Assembly: GCF_028714215.1 (NCBI RefSeq)
Contig: NZ_JAQTMS010000051.1
Span: forward strand, 1-36,465
Source of the DNA: Rhodoferax sp.
GTDB taxonomy: Bacteria; Pseudomonadota; Gammaproteobacteria; Burkholderiales; Burkholderiaceae_C
Direction: 5' to 3'
DNA: 36,465 nt
Shown here: piece by piece, positions 32,345 to 36,465 of the stretch
How positions within the stretch are numbered: the first letter of the stretch is position 1
Layout of the letters: every line of letters starts with the position of its first letter
The notes under the pieces: generated by a model
Seen by the model: the letters and a program-made list of their open reading frames with translations, nothing else
Database searches by the model: none
Told to the model about the DNA's origin: nothing
Translations under genes and position numbers: made by a program

Positions 32345-34060
32345 ATGGTGAGTGAAGACGATATCCTGGACGCCCGCATCCTGATTGTTGACGACCAGCA
32401 AGCCAATGTGCAGTTGCTTGAGCAGTTGTTGCAAGAAGTCGGCTACCGGCAGGTGAGCTCCACCTTGGACCCGCAGGCGGTCTGCCCGCTGCATCGCGCC
32501 AACCGATACGACCTGATTCTGCTTGACCTGCAAATGCCCGGCATGGATGGCTTCGAGGTGATGGCGGGCCTGAAGGAAATTGAAAGTGATGGCTATGCGC
32601 CTATCCTTGCCATCACGGCTCAGCCAGACCACAAGCTCAGAGCCCTGGCCTCTGGCGCAAGGGATTTTGTAGCCAAGCCGTTCGATCTGCTTGAAGTCAA
32701 GACACGCATTCACAACCTGCTCCAGGTGCGCTTGCTGTACCGGCAGTTGGAACATTCCAACCGCGCGCTGGCGTCGCTGGCGCTGCATGATCCGCTTACC
32801 TGCCTGCCGAATCGACGCTTGCTGATGGACCGCCTGAAGCAGGCGATGCTGACCTCCGCCCGCACCGGCGAGCACGGTGCCCTGATCTTTCTGGACCTGG
32901 ACAACTTCAAGCAACTCAACGACACGCTGGGTCACGACATGGGTGACCTCCTGCTGCAACAAGCGGCCGCGCGCCTGCAAGCCTGTCTGCGCGAGGGCGA
33001 CAGCGTGGCCCGTCTGGGCGGCGACGAGTTTGTGATTCTGCTGGAGGCCCTGAGCGCGCACGACGCCGAGGCGGCCACGCAGGCCGAGTCGATTGCCAAC
33101 AAGATTTTGCAATCCTTTGCGGCCGGCTTCCAGTTGCGCGGGCAAGCCTGTGACAGCACGGCCAGCGTTGGCATCGTGGTCTTCCTGGGGGCTCACGAGG
33201 ACCAGAACGATCTGATCAACAAGGCCGACCTGGCCATGTACCAGGCCAAATCGGCAGGTCGCAATACAGCACGCTTTTTTGCACCCGCCGCACAAGCCCG
33301 CGAGGCGCTTGTGAAAGACATGCGCCGGGGTCTGGCGATGCAGGAGTTTGTCCTGTATTACCAGGTACAGGTCAATCGCCAAGGGGTGCCCACCGGCGCG
33401 GAAGCGCTGGTGCGTTGGAAGCACCCGCAAAGCGGCCTGCTGGCGCCGGCCCATTTCATCCCGCTGGCGGAAGAGTCAGGCATGATTCTGGCGTTGGGGC
33501 AGTGGGTGCTGCTGAGCGCCTGCGCTCAATTGACGCACTGGGCACAGCGCAGCGAAACGGCCCATTGGACCGTGGCCGTCAACCTGAGCGCGGTCCAGTT
33601 TGCACAACCCAACTTTGTCGCCCTGGTGGTCGGGGCGCTCCAGCAGACCGCCGCCAACCCGCGCCTGCTCAGGTTCGAAATGAGCGCCGGCATGCTGGCG
33701 CAAGACACGGAAAATGCCATTGCCAAGATGAATGCCGTCAAAGCCCACGGCGTCGGCTTTTCGCTGGGTGATGCCGGCATTGGCTACGCTTCGCTGTCCT
33801 ACCTCAGGCGCTTGCCGCTGGACCAGCTCAAAATAGACCGCTCGTTTGTACGCGACATTGTGACCAACCCCAGCGACTCTGTTGTCGCCCGCACCATCCT
33901 GGAGCGACGCAGCAGCTTGCGGCTGAAAGTCATTGCCGAAGGCGTGGAGACCCCGCGGCAACGCGACTTCCTGGCCAGGATGGGCTGCGATGCCTTCCAG
34001 GGTTACCTGTTCGGACGCCCGGTCCCGGCCTGCGCACTGGTCGAACATCTTCTGCATTGA
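32345..34060 (+). CDS. REC-GGDEF-EAL protein, cyclic-di-GMP turnover
   Basis: The 571-residue protein has a receiver (ILIVDDQQAN, Asp61 in LLDLQMPGMDG), a GGDEF domain with intact GGDEF (225-229) and an RxxD inhibitory site just before it (REGDSVARLGGDEF), and an EAL domain. In the EAL domain E353, Asn in AVNLSAVQF, KID and AEGVE are kept, but the double-Asp motif DDFG reads GDAG (Gly475, Asp476). It likely makes c-di-GMP under phospho-control and either hydrolyses it weakly or not at all. GGGAGGAG gives ATG 32345 rather than 32330. A lone upstream gap of 240 bp separates it from the lipoprotein gene. Confidence 0.94.
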   Translation: MVSEDDILDARILIVDDQQANVQLLEQLLQEVGYRQVSSTLDPQAVCPLHRANRYDLILLDLQMPGMDGFEVMAGLKEIESDGYAPILAITAQPDHKLRALASGARDFVAKPFDLLEVKTRIHNLLQVRLLYRQLEHSNRALASLALHDPLTCLPNRRLLMDRLKQAMLTSARTGEHGALIFLDLDNFKQLNDTLGHDMGDLLLQQAAARLQACLREGDSVARLGGDEFVILLEALSAHDAEAATQAESIANKILQSFAAGFQLRGQACDSTASVGIVVFLGAHEDQNDLINKADLAMYQAKSAGRNTARFFAPAAQAREALVKDMRRGLAMQEFVLYYQVQVNRQGVPTGAEALVRWKHPQSGLLAPAHFIPLAEESGMILALGQWVLLSACAQLTHWAQRSETAHWTVAVNLSAVQFAQPNFVALVVGALQQTAANPRLLRFEMSAGMLAQDTENAIAKMNAVKAHGVGFSLGDAGIGYASLSYLRRLPLDQLKIDRSFVRDIVTNPSDSVVARTILERRSSLRLKVIAEGVETPRQRDFLARMGCDAFQGYLFGRPVPACALVEHLLH

Positions 34061-34152
34061 TAGCGTGCCGCAAACCGGTATGTGCGCCATCGCACCGACA
34101 TGGCAGGCCGCCTTGATTAAGCTGTGCCGATTCACACCAACCGGAGATATCG

Positions 34153-35259
34153 ATGAATGCACTGTTGAGAAAAACCTTGGCTCTGGGCGCGCTGGCGATC
34201 GCCACGCAAGTGAGCGCGCAAGTCACTTTTTATGAGAATGACAACTTTCAGGGTCGCTCGTTTACCACCGAGCGGCAGGTCAACGACTTTGGCCGCAACG
34301 GCTTCAATGATCGCGCTTCCTCCGCCGTGGTGGTCGGCCAGCGTTGGGAAATCTGCGAAAACATCCGTTTCGGTGGCCGCTGCGTGGTGCTGCGTCCCGG
34401 GCGCTACGCTTCACTGGACATGATGAGCCTGAACGACCGGGTCTCCTCGACCCGGCCGGTGGCCCGCAATGCGCGCCTCGACGACACCCGCTACGCGCCC
34501 GCGCCGATGGCGCCGCAAATCATCTTTTACGAAGATGAAAACTTTGGCGGTCGAAGCCTGACCGCCGATCAGCCGCTAGACGACTTCGGCCGCTCCGGCT
34601 TCAACGACCGTGCCTCCTCCGTCGTGGTGTTTGGCGAGCGCTGGGAGATTTGCGCCGACAGTCGCTTCAGCGGCGAATGCATGATCTTGCAGCCGGGCCG
34701 CTATGCCTCGCTGGCCGCCATGGGCATGAATCGGAGGATTTCCTCCACCAGAATCGTGGCATGGAATGCGCGCGTCGACGAGAGTCGCTATGCACCGGCA
34801 CCGGCGCCGGCTTACGACAACCGGCGCCGCAACGACGAACGCCTGTTCGAAGCCGATGTCACCTCGGTTCACGCCGTGCTGGGCACGCCGGGGCAGCACT
34901 GCTGGACCGAGCGTGAACAAGTGGTTCAAAACCAGAACCAGCCCAATATCGGTGGCGCGATTGCGGGCGCCCTGATTGGCGGCGTTCTGGGGCACCAGGT
35001 CGGCGGTGGCGCCGGCAAGGATCTGGCCACCGTGGGCGGTGCCGTCGCCGGCGCGGCGGTGGGCTCCAATGTCGGACGCAACAATGGCCAACAAGTCAGC
35101 ACCCAGGATGTGCAGCGCTGCACCAACGAACCCAGCCAGGCCCGCCCCGCCTACTGGGATGTCACCTATAACTTCAGGGGCCAGGAGCACCGCGTGCAAC
35201 TGACCAGCGCCCCGGGCCGCACCATCACCGTCAACGCCCAGGGTGAACCGCGCAACTAA
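34153..35259 (+). CDS. Secreted double beta/gamma-crystallin plus glycine-zipper protein
   Basis: The 368-residue protein has a Sec signal (1-22, ending VSAQ) and two beta/gamma-crystallin-like units (~23-110, VTFYENDNFQGRSF; ~121-210, IIFYEDENFGGRSL). Each has NGFNDRASS- or SGFNDRASS-type strands. A Pro/Arg linker, a glycine zipper (~265-315: GGAIAGALIGGVLGHQVGGG) and a C-terminal beta tail ending GRTITVNAQGEP follow. It equals the protein at 26840-27649 plus one extra crystallin unit, so a domain duplication or loss separates them. GGAG stands before ATG 34153. Function inferred: calcium-binding or structural envelope protein. Confidence 0.9.
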   Translation: MNALLRKTLALGALAIATQVSAQVTFYENDNFQGRSFTTERQVNDFGRNGFNDRASSAVVVGQRWEICENIRFGGRCVVLRPGRYASLDMMSLNDRVSSTRPVARNARLDDTRYAPAPMAPQIIFYEDENFGGRSLTADQPLDDFGRSGFNDRASSVVVFGERWEICADSRFSGECMILQPGRYASLAAMGMNRRISSTRIVAWNARVDESRYAPAPAPAYDNRRRNDERLFEADVTSVHAVLGTPGQHCWTEREQVVQNQNQPNIGGAIAGALIGGVLGHQVGGGAGKDLATVGGAVAGAAVGSNVGRNNGQQVSTQDVQRCTNEPSQARPAYWDVTYNFRGQEHRVQLTSAPGRTITVNAQGEPRN

Positions 35260-35273
35260 TACGTGGAAAAAGT

Positions 35274-35324
35274 AAAACCCGCCCCGGTCCAATGTGCGTC
35301 AGCGCACGGACAGCGGCGGGTTTT
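35274..35324 (+). terminator. Terminator-like inverted repeat after the double-crystallin gene
   Basis: AAAACCCGCC (35274-35283) pairs with GGCGGGTTTT (35315-35324) around a 31-base loop that itself contains a GTGCG/CGCAC hairpin. A short T run ends it. It may stop transcription in both directions. Confidence 0.65.
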
Positions 35325-35620
35325 GACTTCAGGATGGTGCGTGGTTGCTCAATATTCATTTGCGAACCTTATTTCGACCTCGTTTGGCGCCGGCGTCAGG
35401 AAATCCGACTCCTTGGCCCAAGAAGAGCGTATAAGCAGGCACGGTGCTGTCGGCACCTGCGGCTCCGCACTCCGCCCAACCCAGTCGCGCAGTAACCGAG
35501 CTTGTTCATGATCACAATAGTCGCAGTCCCCCCAACCTTGAACAGCAGGCCGGCACGACGCCCGGTGCCGCCGATCCATTTCACCCTGGAACCCTGCCTT
35601 CGGCCGGGCCCGAGCGCGTC
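35325..35620. other. Intergenic region before the CHASE3-PAS sensor
   Basis: I see no gene and no convincing promoter. The minus-strand frames at 35349-35743 are shadows without a domain. The upstream transcript for the sensor could start anywhere here. Confidence 0.4.
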
Positions 35621-36465
35621 ATGAAGGTCGCCCAAAAATTCGCCCTCTGGCTGGCCGGCGCTGCCCTGCTGGTGCTGCTGGGGGTAAGCGTCGCCTTTTT
35701 GTCTTTCCGACAGATCGGCGACTCGGCCGAGGCACGCAAACAAGCTTTCACGGCAGTGGGCGACGCGAACGAATTGCTGTCGTCATTGAAAGATGCCGAG
35801 ACCGGGCAGCGCGGCTACTTATTGACCGGTGACGATACTTTTCTGAAACCCTATCTGGCGGTGCACGACCGCATCCGGGGCGAGCTGAAAGCCTTGCGTC
35901 AATTCAGCGCTGGCAGCGTCGGCCTGCAACACCTGGATGCACTGGCACCTCTGGTGGATGCCAAGCTGACGGAAATGTCACGTGCCATCGAGTTGCGCCG
36001 CAACCATGACATGGCCGGCGTGCTCTCGGCTGTCGGCAATGGCCAGGGCAAGCGCTTGATGGATTCGATTCGCAGCGAGATGGGCAGTTTCATCCAGATT
36101 GAGGAGCGTGCGCTGGCGCAGCGCGAAGCCGAGTTCCAGTCGGACATGCGCCGACTGCTGACCATCATCATCGTCGCCAGCGTGCTGGCGATGTTGTTTG
36201 CCCTGCTGCTGGTTTATTTTGTCCATCGCGCCACCCAGCAACGGCTGAAGAATCTGGTCCATCTGGAAACACGGCATCTGCTCGAAATTCAGGAGAACAC
36301 GAATCGCCAATTGGAACAGAGCAATGGCACCCTGCGCGACAGCGAAGAAAAGCTCGCGGTAACGCTCAGTTCCATCGGCGACGCCGTGATCGCCACCGAT
36401 GCCAGCGCCCGGGTGACGCTGCTCAATCGGGTCGCCGAACAGCTCACCGGCTGGACCCAGTTGGA
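35621..36465 (+). CDS. CHASE3-PAS sensor protein, C-terminus cut by window edge
   Basis: From ATG 35621 the frame is open to the end (281 residues seen). A membrane helix (~8-28) is followed by a CHASE3 domain (~38-175, LKDAETGQRGYLLTGDDTFLKPY), a second helix (~179-201), a coiled-coil linker, and the start of a PAS domain (LAVTLSSIGDAVIATDASARVTLLNRVAEQLTGW, ~245-278). The missing part may be a kinase, GGDEF/EAL or both. Its CHASE3 domain resembles that of the kinase at 29143-30504. The ribosome binding site is weak. Confidence 0.9.
   Translation, partial: MKVAQKFALWLAGAALLVLLGVSVAFLSFRQIGDSAEARKQAFTAVGDANELLSSLKDAETGQRGYLLTGDDTFLKPYLAVHDRIRGELKALRQFSAGSVGLQHLDALAPLVDAKLTEMSRAIELRRNHDMAGVLSAVGNGQGKRLMDSIRSEMGSFIQIEERALAQREAEFQSDMRRLLTIIIVASVLAMLFALLLVYFVHRATQQRLKNLVHLETRHLLEIQENTNRQLEQSNGTLRDSEEKLAVTLSSIGDAVIATDASARVTLLNRVAEQLTGWTQL

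Noticed and set aside
32162..33454. Minus-strand 430-residue frame
   Set aside because: Shadow of the REC-GGDEF-EAL gene, whose motifs are intact on the plus strand.

Overview
The window looks like chromosomal DNA of a GC-rich betaproteobacterium, most likely Comamonadaceae and Rhodoferax- or Polaromonas-like. This is an inference from gene content (a Bug-type solute receptor, rpsU-yqeY, divergent trmJ/suhB, many multiheme cytochromes) and from palindromic intergenic repeats. No rRNA, tRNA, CRISPR array, insertion sequence or phage gene was recognised.

Region 1 (1-6140, all minus strand) is an electron-transfer locus. A membrane protein carries two histidine pairs, each 14 residues apart, as in diheme b cytochromes. 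It is followed by a 24-heme c-type cytochrome built from seven three-heme modules, then by a second multiheme cytochrome with at least 13 hemes that runs off the window edge. The last two genes overlap by ATGA. Upstream lies a separate gene for a one-heme cytochrome lipoprotein with a long Gly/Thr/Ser repeat linker. Both transcription units start behind the same regulatory block (CTTAAG-N5-CTTAAT plus two GTAA half-sites, at fixed distance from a -10 box), so they are probably one regulon. I infer a quinol-to-periplasm or quinol-to-surface electron conduit.

Region 2 (6225-16730) is mostly housekeeping: a ZIP metal transporter, a dienelactone-hydrolase-like protein, cobA, an HI0933-family flavoprotein, rpsU, yqeY, pmbA, yjgA/darP, mog, cysE, trmJ and suhB. 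Two copies of a palindromic repeat sit beside mog and trmJ.

Region 3 (16771-25408, minus strand) is a CoA-ester catabolic cluster: MaoC/FAS1-like hydratase, acyl-CoA dehydrogenase, class III CoA-transferase, MmgE/PrpD protein, CitE-like lyase and Bug receptor. Its composition matches the itaconate (Ict-Ich-Ccl) cluster of Pseudomonas aeruginosa, with Bug in place of the TRAP receptor. A 600-bp repeat mosaic splits it, and the hydratase gene contains a probable in-frame repeat insertion. A class V aminotransferase lies upstream.

Region 4 (25541-36465) holds an Nramp-related transporter behind a beta/gamma-crystallin plus glycine-zipper protein, a lone receiver, a divergent LuxR-type regulator and CHASE3 histidine kinase, small stress-type proteins, a REC-GGDEF-EAL protein with an altered EAL motif, a second crystallin protein with a duplicated domain, and the start of another CHASE3-PAS sensor. 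The theme is envelope and signalling.
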